DNA of 34,235 nucleotides, from positions 1 to 34,235 of the forward strand of contig CAMTPH010000022.1 in assembly GCA_947074345.1 (NCBI GenBank). The letters run 5' to 3'. Under the pieces are notes generated by a model that ran no database searches, had not been told where the DNA came from, and worked only from the letters and a program-made list of their open reading frames with translations. Of the stretch, positions 18,285 through 26,878 are shown piece after piece. Both the position numbers and the translations under genes were made by a program. Numbering within the stretch: position 1 is the stretch's first letter; every line of letters begins with the position of its first letter. The stretch comes from an uncultured Bacteroides sp. (GTDB lineage: Bacteria > Bacteroidota > Bacteroidia > Bacteroidales > Bacteroidaceae).

Positions 18285-21200
18285 TTAAAAGTTCAAGTTT
18301 AATCCAAATGCTATTCTCAAAGATTTTGGAGTATTACTTTTATCAATTGCAACTTGGGCTACTGTACCATCATTGGCAGCTGATAAATTAATCTCAGGGT
18401 CTTGACCTTTATATTTTGTCCAAACAAATAAGTCATATCCAGTAAGGTATAACTCCAATTTATTCACACCTATTTGTTTTAGCCACTGATTAGGAAATTG
18501 ATATTTCAATGTCAACGTTTTCAAACGAATAAAGGAAGCATCTTCAACAAAGCGATCAGATCCTAAATAGTTATAACCTTTATCATATAAAGCGCGAGGT
18601 ATTTCAGTGTCATCACCTTCACTTCTCCAACGACGTAGAACAGCTAAACTTTGATTATCTTTACCATACATATTTTCCATATTCATACGCGCCATATTTA
18701 TAACTTTCTGTCCTTGGCGACCATGAAAACTAGCCACTAACGTAACCTTTTTATAACGTAAGTTGAAATTAAAACCTCCAGTAAGATTTGGGTTACTATT
18801 ACCGATATAAACGATATCGTTTTCATTTATAACACCATCTCCATTTATGTCTTCATATTTAGCATCCCCAGGATAAACTTTCTGATTACCATTCTTGATG
18901 ACAACAGGTTTTCCATTAATATCTAAAATTCTGTTTCCTGAGACATCTTTAGCATATGTTTCTTCTACATTCTGATACACTCCATTATATCTATATCCAT
19001 AGAAAGAGCCTAACGGATTACCCATCATTACACTATAAGCATAATTCTTGTTTCCGAAACTATAGTATTCATCGTTTTTATTTTCAGGTAGTTCAAGGAT
19101 CTCATTTCTATTTTGAGAGATGTTAAATCCAAAGTTAAAGCTCCAATCATTACTGCGCAATACATTAAAATCAAGATTAAACTCCCAACCTTCATTCTTA
19201 ATTTTACCTGAGTTATACCAAGCAACAGTTGAAAGAGAAGTAGATGAAGGCACTTTCATTTTCTTCTGCAACAAATCATCGGTTTCTTTTCGATACAATT
19301 CAAAAGTACAGTTAAAACGATCATTGAATAGCCCTAAATCAATCCCAATATTATTTGATGTAATTGTTTCGTACTTCAGGTTCTTTAAGTCGGGACTTGT
19401 AGGCCTAATAGCACTCATGTCTCCATAACCAGGAATAACCGCAGAAAAAGTACCGATATATGGAGAAGCTCCCGAAGGAGAGTTACCTGATTGTCCCCAA
19501 CTATATCGTAACTTTAAGATTGATACAAAATTTAGTTTTTTGATAAACTCTTCATCTCCTAATTGCCAAGCAATACCAAAGGTTGGAAAGTTACCCCAAC
19601 GGCTATTCGCATCCATTGCTGATGTAGCTTCCAAACGATATCCTGCATTAAACATATATTTACTAAACAATATATATTGAGCATTTAAAGTCAAACCCAT
19701 GTCACGATTTATAACTCTACCAGAACCACCTCCTAAAGTAGTACCACCAGCTATTGGCGAAATAATACTCGAAGAAGCAGTGTTTGCAGATTTACTACTA
19801 TAACCACTCGATGTCTTGTCAGCTGTTTGGAAATTAGCCATCAAAAGTACTTTGTGATTATCTGAGATCGTATTATTATATACTAATCTATTTTCTGTTG
19901 TTAAGTATAATACATCTCTTCCTATATCATAATTAAGTGCAGAAGAGCCATGTTCAAAAGCAACTCCCGTAACACTTTGAGGTAAGAAACGATTTGTCTT
20001 GCTAAATTGTCCATTAAAACCTACTGTTCCGAAATAATCAAGATCTTTAAATAACTTCGCATGCAAAACAATATTGATACGACTATTAGTAGCTATACTA
20101 CGATTCAAAGCATCATTGACCATTGCTACCGGATTATAAATCTTATTATTAGCAAATGTCATTGAGAAAGATTCATAAGGTGTAAAATATTCACCTGTAC
20201 GGTTGCCATCAGGACCAATGATGTATGGACTCATGTTAGGCATTTTAGTCAAAGCATGTCCACGTACAGATGCACTCTTTAGTTGACTTGTATCATCTTG
20301 ATAATTTGCATCAGTTACGCCACGCGAAAAACTAAACTGCAATGACAAATCTAATTTATTAGAAAATTGATAATCAGTATTGAATGTTGTACTGAAACGT
20401 TGATATCCTGTTCCAATTGTTGTACCCTCTGATTTCAAATAACCTAAAGACAAACGATAATTAGCTTTATCACCCCCACCAGAAATAGAGAATGAATTAT
20501 CTGAATTATATCCACTTTGTGTAATCTCATTCAACCAATTCGTATCTTGATTGTATTCATTAAAGTATTTCCATTCAGGATCATATCCAATTTCCTTTGT
20601 ATTATACAATAGCTTCAAATACTCTTGAGATTTGGTTGTTGATGCTCCTAAATCTGAAACAGTATTATATATCGCATCTTGTATCATTGATATATATTGA
20701 TTGGCATTCAACATCTTTACGCCAGAACGTTCTTTACTAAACTCATATTTAACATTGAAGTTAAATTGCAAACGTCCTTTACTACCACGTTTTGTTTTAA
20801 CCAACAAAACACCATTGGCACCTTTAGAACCCCAAACAGCAGTCGCTGCGGCATCTTTTAATACTTCAATTGATTCGATATCAGCCGGAGATATATTAAG
20901 CAATGATCCATAATCGTCTGAATTGGCAGAAGCAAAGCTAAAGTCATCAGCTACATCCACAGGCATCGGCACACCGTCAATTACAAATAAAGGTTGGCTT
21001 GAAGCATTCAGAGAAGAAGTTCCACGAATACGAATAGAACTACCAGATCCAGGATCAGCTCCAGTCAGAATATCCACATTAGCCATAGCACCTTGCAAGG
21101 CTTCAGCAACAGAAGTTACGGGAGCACTTTCAAGCCCACTCATCTGCAATTTTTGAGATGCAGAAATAAGTTCACGAGAAGATTGTCCCATGGCATTACG

Positions 21201-21554
21201 TTCAACTCTTTTTGCAGTAATCTCAACACCTTCCAATGCCATGCCTTCTTCGTCCATAGAAAGATTGATGACCTTTTGTCCTGTATATTTAATCGTTTGA
21301 GTTTTATATCCAATATAAGAAAAGACAATCGATAGATCTTTTTGATTTGGAATAGAAAGTCGATATTGCCCATTTATATCAGTAATACATCCTCCTAAAG
21401 AACGGTTAGAAGCATTAACAACATAAATATTAGCACCCATTAATGGTTCATTAAACACCTTGTCTGTAACAGTACCAGTCAAGATAACTTGAGCAGACAA
21501 ATTAGATGTAAATAATAAAAGCAATAATAGTATTGTATGTCTATATATTTTCAT
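18285..21554 (-). CDS. SusC/RagA family TonB-linked outer membrane protein (first pair)
   Basis: A 1089-residue protein. The signal peptide ends NLSAQ (residue 22). A CarboxypepD regulatory-like domain spans about 25-105 (LTGTVTDKVFNEPLMGANIY, SYIGYKTQTI). The TonB-box region is GVEITAKR near 109-116. The plug is about 125-260 (IRIRGTSSLNASSQPLFVID, IESIEVLKDAAATAVWGSKG). The barrel ends in FGLNLNF. The family takes up oligosaccharides with SusD under TonB energy. It directly follows a four-module FAS1 lipoprotein gene (12 bases) and precedes its SusD (11 bases). Near the C-terminus, YEDINGDGVINENDIVYIGN is a common SusC barrel loop. A pectic substrate is inferred from the co-transcribed pectate lyase. 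Confidence 0.95.
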   Translation of the reverse strand: MKIYRHTILLLLLLFTSNLSAQVILTGTVTDKVFNEPLMGANIYVVNASNRSLGGCITDINGQYRLSIPNQKDLSIVFSYIGYKTQTIKYTGQKVINLSMDEEGMALEGVEITAKRVERNAMGQSSRELISASQKLQMSGLESAPVTSVAEALQGAMANVDILTGADPGSGSSIRIRGTSSLNASSQPLFVIDGVPMPVDVADDFSFASANSDDYGSLLNISPADIESIEVLKDAAATAVWGSKGANGVLLVKTKRGSKGRLQFNFNVKYEFSKERSGVKMLNANQYISMIQDAIYNTVSDLGASTTKSQEYLKLLYNTKEIGYDPEWKYFNEYNQDTNWLNEITQSGYNSDNSFSISGGGDKANYRLSLGYLKSEGTTIGTGYQRFSTTFNTDYQFSNKLDLSLQFSFSRGVTDANYQDDTSQLKSASVRGHALTKMPNMSPYIIGPDGNRTGEYFTPYESFSMTFANNKIYNPVAMVNDALNRSIATNSRINIVLHAKLFKDLDYFGTVGFNGQFSKTNRFLPQSVTGVAFEHGSSALNYDIGRDVLYLTTENRLVYNNTISDNHKVLLMANFQTADKTSSGYSSKSANTASSSIISPIAGGTTLGGGSGRVINRDMGLTLNAQYILFSKYMFNAGYRLEATSAMDANSRWGNFPTFGIAWQLGDEEFIKKLNFVSILKLRYSWGQSGNSPSGASPYIGTFSAVIPGYGDMSAIRPTSPDLKNLKYETITSNNIGIDLGLFNDRFNCTFELYRKETDDLLQKKMKVPSSTSLSTVAWYNSGKIKNEGWEFNLDFNVLRSNDWSFNFGFNISQNRNEILELPENKNDEYYSFGNKNYAYSVMMGNPLGSFYGYRYNGVYQNVEETYAKDVSGNRILDINGKPVVIKNGNQKVYPGDAKYEDINGDGVINENDIVYIGNSNPNLTGGFNFNLRYKKVTLVASFHGRQGQKVINMARMNMENMYGKDNQSLAVLRRWRSEGDDTEIPRALYDKGYNYLGSDRFVEDASFIRLKTLTLKYQFPNQWLKQIGVNKLELYLTGYDLFVWTKYKGQDPEINLSAANDGTVAQVAIDKSNTPKSLRIAFGLNLNF

Positions 21555-21566
21555 ATGTATTATATT

Positions 21567-23801
21567 TTAGTTTAGTAGATCTAAAACTCCATCAATAATA
21601 TACGCAGCTCCATCTGTATAAATATATGGAAAGTATGAAATGACATTAGCAATATTGCCTTTAGCATCTTTTATCTTCAAATTGCCATCTAAATCATTTA
21701 TTAAAGTTATTTCTACTTTTTCACCTGCTTTATTAGTTCCAAATGTCGACAACAACACTTCTGAATTAGTTCCAATATTTCCAAAAGGGTAATCAAGCAT
21801 ACCGTTTGCAGAAACATCTACAAATAAAGATTTCAAATAATTATCTTTCATATCCATTGAGCCAGTCATCGGAAAGTATTTATTTCCAGTTACATCACTT
21901 AGCACAGCACTCTGTGTAGGAATGAAAACAATAAAACGATTACCTTGCAGAAAACTAAAAGCTGGTTCTGTTTTGCTTATACTAGACATATTCAAATAAA
22001 GGTTGAAACCATTATAAAACACTCGGTCTTGAGTTACACGATCCTTAAAATTACCTTGATCGGGCAAAAGACCCGTTATTCCGGTTTCACCTATAAGTTC
22101 GTATGCAGCTCCTTTTGCACCATAATCTTTAATCAATTTTACCGACGGTATTGGATTATCGTATCCTAATGCTTCATAGTTCCATGTATAAGAAGAATAA
22201 ATCTTATCACCTTTTAGATACAAGTACTCAAAATCATTATAAGTTGAGTAGATAAGTTCATTATCATTCTTTTTAGAAATTACACCATCAGCGATATGAG
22301 CTCCTCCAATATCTTGAGCTTGAGAGCGTGAGATATTAGTTAATGTACCATCAGAACTATTGGCAACCAAAACCTTTTCATCATTTATAATGTATGGGTT
22401 CCCTTTCATATATTGAATAAAGTCACCATTATACTCACTTCTTTTAAGCATTTCGTCTGTTGGAAAGAATACATTAAAAGAGCTTTCATATTGAGAACTA
22501 AATTTTGAAAAGATATCAGCCTTATTAATGATGTAAGCAAACATATTATACTCTTTTTTACAAAGAGCAGGCGAAATAGGTGTTAAGAAATATTCTGGGG
22601 TTATTACATTGTTATCCATTCCAGCAACTAGCCCATTTGAACATGGCTTAACATAATTTATTTGCCCATTAGTATTATCAAAAGCATCAATCTTATTAAG
22701 GTAATTTTGCATCCATTCAACAGTTATATTTTTACCAATCATAGATAAAACATGGTTGTTCATGAAATAATAGAGAGGTATAAAGTTCACATCATCAATT
22801 GAAGCAAAAGAATCAGACCAATATGTTTGATAAAAGTTCTGAATAGATTCATTTGACGGAGCTAGCACACAATATGATATGCTTGACAAAGCAGCAGTTT
22901 GCGCATAATCAGGAACAGAAGATGCAGTTTGATTAGTCCACTCACACGCTATAGGTGGCAATAACAGATGAGATCTAACAAATAAAGAATCACCTTTACC
23001 ATAATCAGATGTAGCATCTGGATCATAATCATAACTCACAAAACGATCATATAATGATAAGAAAAGTGAATATTTTGAATTCTCTTTTGCTAATTCAGTA
23101 TGAATCGTTTCTAGTGGTTCGATAACTTGATCGATAACATACAAGTAACCATTATCTGTGATTATTTCATCACCAATTACTCGTGCATTTGCTATATTAA
23201 AGCCATCAGTTTCGTCAGTAAAAACCGAACCCTCGTATAAGCGTTCATATTCACTTTTAGAAGAAGAAGATATTGTTGCTAATGAGTAATTTGACAACAC
23301 AGGAATAAAACGTTCCTTTTGCATGATTTTTCTAACCGTTCCATTATATGCATTATCTACTGCTGTAGAAATAGCATCACGACTCTTTGTTCTAAATTTG
23401 AAATAATAACCAGGGTATTCCAAATCTGCATCTATTCCATTAGGGTTATAGAAAAGGAAATTATTTTTATTATAAGAATAGTAAATCAAATGATAACCAA
23501 CCAATTTATCTAGGTTTACTAAATCGATTTGGTCGACATCAGTATAACCATGTTTAGCTAAATATGATTGAAAGGCATCGTCAGTAGGCGCCATCACAGT
23601 TACAATTCCTTTTCCATTGACAAGTGTAGCAAAACTACTCTTATCAACAGCTTTCATGAACATAGAGAAATTACCTTGATCTTTCATTACCTGATAAGCA
23701 TTACCTTTCAACCAATCTGGCGTTTCGTAATATTTATCAATTTCACGTTGGCATGAAAAGAGAGAAAGACAAATAACTCCTGCAAGCAAATATTTTTTCA
23801 T
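21567..23801 (-). CDS. Large multi-FAS1 domain lipoprotein
   Basis: A 744-residue protein. The lipoprotein signal is LFSC with Cys17, followed by QREIDKYYETPDWLKG. I can trace about four FAS1-like modules. The first is about 37-235 (TVMAPTDDAFQSYLA, LDKLVGYHLIYYS, GYLYVIDQVIEPLE). The second is about 240-415 (YCVLAPSNESIQNFY, FMNNHVLSM). The third is about 420-600 (FNVFFPTDEMLKRS). The last is about 610-744 (RFIVFIPTQSAVL, GAAYIIDGVLDLL). Unlike the other two FAS1 proteins in the operon, it ends in a FAS1 module without an extra C-terminal domain. It lies between the pectate lyase (15 bases) and the first SusC (12 bases). Surface glycan capture or scaffolding is plausible but inferred. Confidence 0.83.
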   Translation of the reverse strand: MKKYLLAGVICLSLFSCQREIDKYYETPDWLKGNAYQVMKDQGNFSMFMKAVDKSSFATLVNGKGIVTVMAPTDDAFQSYLAKHGYTDVDQIDLVNLDKLVGYHLIYYSYNKNNFLFYNPNGIDADLEYPGYYFKFRTKSRDAISTAVDNAYNGTVRKIMQKERFIPVLSNYSLATISSSSKSEYERLYEGSVFTDETDGFNIANARVIGDEIITDNGYLYVIDQVIEPLETIHTELAKENSKYSLFLSLYDRFVSYDYDPDATSDYGKGDSLFVRSHLLLPPIACEWTNQTASSVPDYAQTAALSSISYCVLAPSNESIQNFYQTYWSDSFASIDDVNFIPLYYFMNNHVLSMIGKNITVEWMQNYLNKIDAFDNTNGQINYVKPCSNGLVAGMDNNVITPEYFLTPISPALCKKEYNMFAYIINKADIFSKFSSQYESSFNVFFPTDEMLKRSEYNGDFIQYMKGNPYIINDEKVLVANSSDGTLTNISRSQAQDIGGAHIADGVISKKNDNELIYSTYNDFEYLYLKGDKIYSSYTWNYEALGYDNPIPSVKLIKDYGAKGAAYELIGETGITGLLPDQGNFKDRVTQDRVFYNGFNLYLNMSSISKTEPAFSFLQGNRFIVFIPTQSAVLSDVTGNKYFPMTGSMDMKDNYLKSLFVDVSANGMLDYPFGNIGTNSEVLLSTFGTNKAGEKVEITLINDLDGNLKIKDAKGNIANVISYFPYIYTDGAAYIIDGVLDLLN

Positions 23802-23816
23802 TGTATTGTAGATTAA

Positions 23817-26771
23817 TTATTTTACAAGCTTTCCAAATATATTCTCATGACCATCAGTAAGTCTGAAAACGTAATATCCTGAAGGTAAGAATGACAAGCC
23901 GCTAATATGTGCAACACCATTATTAAGAGATACTGCCGAACTATATACTACAGCTCCTGCAGTATTTGTAATATAGAACTGTGCATTTTCTATGTTTGTA
24001 TCAGGAATTGAGATATACACCTCATCAACAAATGGCATCGGATAAACTTTTACATCACCTCTACGCTCTATATCTACAATATGAGTAGCAGTTCCTTGGT
24101 TATATAACTCAGTAATTTCGCTTGGTGTCAATGCATCTTTGTAGATAGATAATTCATCCATCGCCCCTTGGAAACCATTTGTATATGCTGTATTGCAATT
24201 AGCAATAGCCATGTTTTCTATATTTCCGATATCTCCTGTCTTATCGGTTGCAGTACCTATTAATGCACCATTCACATACATCTTCAATTCTTTATTCTCA
24301 ACATCACGCACACAAACTAAATGCACCCATTCATTATTGAAATAATTACTTGTAGCACTAGTAGCATTTAAGTCGGTCTTTGTTTTATCATCATCAATAG
24401 CCCAAGTCAATCGGTCATTTTTCGTATTTTTCTGATATTGTATACCAAACCATTTACCGGTTGCGCCTTCGTAACTTGTAGTAGCATGACTGCCTTTATG
24501 TAGTAAATACCAATCCACAGTACCACCTTCGGCTTTGATCCAGAATTCAATTGAGAAAGACTCGTTACCTAATGTCAGATCATCATAATGTTCTTGAACA
24601 AATGCAGCATTTGGGGTATTAAAATTCGCGGCATTACCTTTAATACCATTAATCCATGTAGGAGTATAATCTTTGGCAAAAGCATCAGGTCCATATACAT
24701 TTGCTAATGTAGAACCATCACTCTCATCAAATGAATAATAGGCAATCTTTGTACGAATAGGTTTTTGATAAGTTGAGAAACTCCAAGTATCACTATTACA
24801 AGTACCCATCGCGTTTTTGGCCTCAACATACCAATAATAGGTTGCTGAAGGTTTCAAGTCTACAGTTACTTTCTTTACAGTTATATCGGTTGCAACAGGC
24901 ACCATTTGACTTTCAGATTCACCAAAGAAAACTGTATAAGTAACCTGACCACCCCAAATAGTTGTTAAGTTATCCCAAGATAAGCTTGTAGATACATATT
25001 CAGTAATTTCTGTTCCATTTGTTGGAACAGGATTTATTGATGCTATAGGAGGATTAGGTACACCAATGGTACTTGCACTTATTGTTGGTGTATAATATGA
25101 TTTCATATCACCTTTAACCGTTTTCAATCGAACTGAATAACTTTGATCGGGAGAAAGCGATTCAAGTTTGTATAAAGAGATAGTTGGATCTAATGTAATA
25201 GAGTTAAATTCACCATCTCCAATTGCATATTCTAAAATTACATTTGTTGCATCAACCTCATTGTTTATCCATTTGAAAGTAAGATAATCAGTACCTCTGG
25301 CTGATAATTGTAGATTCGTAGGATACTTTATATAAGGAACATTCGTAGTAATACTATGAATATAGTTTTCAATATTTAGATATCCATTATCAGCTAGAGT
25401 AACAGCATCTGCAGGATTATTTTTATCAAGATTATTAGCATCTTCCCAACTGTCAGGCATACCATCACCATCAGAATCAAGAAGTGATTCACCATTAAAG
25501 ACATTGCCTACACCACCAGTCAAGCCAAGCTCTGTTTCATTATTTTTTAAAAAACCGTTAGTCCCAAGAGACAGAACATCATTTATCATATATTTATCAA
25601 CCTCATCGCGCACAGGCAATGAAGCACCTACGTTATTAACTATCCAGTAATATGCTTCGGTAGCAGACATTTCGTTAGAAATTCTAGGATGCAATTCAGG
25701 AGTAGTTGTAACAATTTCCTTAGTACCGGTAGTACTATCTAATTTTCTTCTACTATATTCAGAATAGTCAAAATCATTAATCGAGTTTACAAACGTAACA
25801 TTCTCGCTTTCAGGATTAGAGGTATCTCTTCTGAAATCATTTTCTAATGCTTCATATCCATTTAATATACCATCTGTATTATAGTCAATCATGTTACCTT
25901 TCTGATATACTTGAAAAGCTGTTTTGGCACGAGTAAATGCATTTGTACTTCCTGTAGGCCCTTTAATAAAATAATTATCAGTTATTTCGGCCCACGATGG
26001 AGCTTCTGTATCACCTAAAATATAGGCACCACCACTACCCCAGTTATAAACTACATTATTTATATATTGATTTAATCCCTTTACTTTAGGATTACGTGTT
26101 TTGTTATCGATATATAAGTTACGATAAACAGTAACACCTCCATCAGTTTGCAATAGTCCTCCAGCAGAGTGAGGTTCAAATCCCTGCCCCATTATCGAAT
26201 TCTGTATAGTAATATTGTAAGGTTCAAAACCTTTACTATCCCAGTTAATAGAGAAAGTTTCATCTAATCCCCAACTTACAGACAGATGGTCAAATATCAT
26301 ATTTCCACCATTAGCTATACCTGCGGCATCCTTGCCCGAATCACCATCTTTTCCCATACGTAGACGCAAATACTGAACTATTATGTTTTCAGCATTAGAG
26401 AAAGAAACACCATTACCATATATTACTACCCCTTCGCCAGGAGCAGTTTGTCCTGCAATGGTTAGGTTCTTTGAGAAAATAAGTCTAGAATTAATTTTTA
26501 TAACGCCAGCCACATCAAACACGATAACTCTATTTGGTTGACTTATTGCGTCACGGAAAGAGCCTGTGCCTGAATCATTCAAATTTGTGACACGATAGAC
26601 TGTTGGATTGCTACTTGCTCTAGCACCTAATGCAAAGCGTCCATACCCTTCAGCACCTGGAAATGCTAACTGTTGAGCATGTATAATTGAAGAGAATTGA
26701 ATAAATAGAACAAAGGATAAAATAACAACGTGTTTTATTCTATTATACCATGAAGATGATACTGAACTCAT
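23817..26771 (-). CDS. PL1 pectate lyase with FN3, LamG and T9SS sorting domain
   Basis: A 984-residue protein. The start was taken at MSSVSSSWYN because it precedes a good signal peptide ending IIHAQ; the frame extends to 26825, but that start touches a hairpin. Residues 35-430 form a PL1 pectate lyase beta-helix: FPGAEGYGRFALGARASSN, FDHLSVSWGLDE (160-171, metal site region) and TRNPKVKG (225-232) with the likely catalytic Arg. A Ca-type DSDGDGMPDSWE follows at 432-443. Two FN3-like domains span about 480-670. A LamG/concanavalin-like domain spans about 680-895 (AYYSFDESDG, FSIEFWIKAEG, MDELSIYKDALTPSEI). A C-terminal type A sorting domain spans about 900-984, ending FGKLVK. It cleaves polygalacturonan by beta-elimination outside the cell and supplies the SusCD systems downstream. 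Confidence 0.92.
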   Translation of the reverse strand: MSSVSSSWYNRIKHVVILSFVLFIQFSSIIHAQQLAFPGAEGYGRFALGARASSNPTVYRVTNLNDSGTGSFRDAISQPNRVIVFDVAGVIKINSRLIFSKNLTIAGQTAPGEGVVIYGNGVSFSNAENIIVQYLRLRMGKDGDSGKDAAGIANGGNMIFDHLSVSWGLDETFSINWDSKGFEPYNITIQNSIMGQGFEPHSAGGLLQTDGGVTVYRNLYIDNKTRNPKVKGLNQYINNVVYNWGSGGAYILGDTEAPSWAEITDNYFIKGPTGSTNAFTRAKTAFQVYQKGNMIDYNTDGILNGYEALENDFRRDTSNPESENVTFVNSINDFDYSEYSRRKLDSTTGTKEIVTTTPELHPRISNEMSATEAYYWIVNNVGASLPVRDEVDKYMINDVLSLGTNGFLKNNETELGLTGGVGNVFNGESLLDSDGDGMPDSWEDANNLDKNNPADAVTLADNGYLNIENYIHSITTNVPYIKYPTNLQLSARGTDYLTFKWINNEVDATNVILEYAIGDGEFNSITLDPTISLYKLESLSPDQSYSVRLKTVKGDMKSYYTPTISASTIGVPNPPIASINPVPTNGTEITEYVSTSLSWDNLTTIWGGQVTYTVFFGESESQMVPVATDITVKKVTVDLKPSATYYWYVEAKNAMGTCNSDTWSFSTYQKPIRTKIAYYSFDESDGSTLANVYGPDAFAKDYTPTWINGIKGNAANFNTPNAAFVQEHYDDLTLGNESFSIEFWIKAEGGTVDWYLLHKGSHATTSYEGATGKWFGIQYQKNTKNDRLTWAIDDDKTKTDLNATSATSNYFNNEWVHLVCVRDVENKELKMYVNGALIGTATDKTGDIGNIENMAIANCNTAYTNGFQGAMDELSIYKDALTPSEITELYNQGTATHIVDIERRGDVKVYPMPFVDEVYISIPDTNIENAQFYITNTAGAVVYSSAVSLNNGVAHISGLSFLPSGYYVFRLTDGHENIFGKLVK

Positions 26772-26825
26772 AATAATAAAATTAAGGATTAACAAAGAGA
26801 TCGAGCTTATCGAATTAGAAATCAT

Positions 26826-26864
26826 GAAAGGCCGAAAAGAGTAACATTTCCTTTTCGGCCTTTC
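26826..26864 (-). promoter_or_regulatory. Intra-operon hairpin between the T9SS surface protein and pectate lyase genes
   Basis: A perfect 14-bp stem (26826-26839 with 26851-26864, arms GAAAGGCCGAAAAG and its complement) with an 11-nt loop begins 15 bases after the stop of the first operon gene. No strong U-run follows on the minus strand. It could be a partial terminator, or an mRNA processing or 3' stabilising structure that raises the first gene product over the rest. The next gene's ATG is 55 bases further on. Confidence 0.65.
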
Positions 26865-26878
26865 AATTTTATGATTAC

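Noticed and set aside
26772..26825. Longer start for the pectate lyase
   Set aside because: The start would directly touch the hairpin, and the added 18 residues are a hydrophobic stretch before a complete signal peptide.
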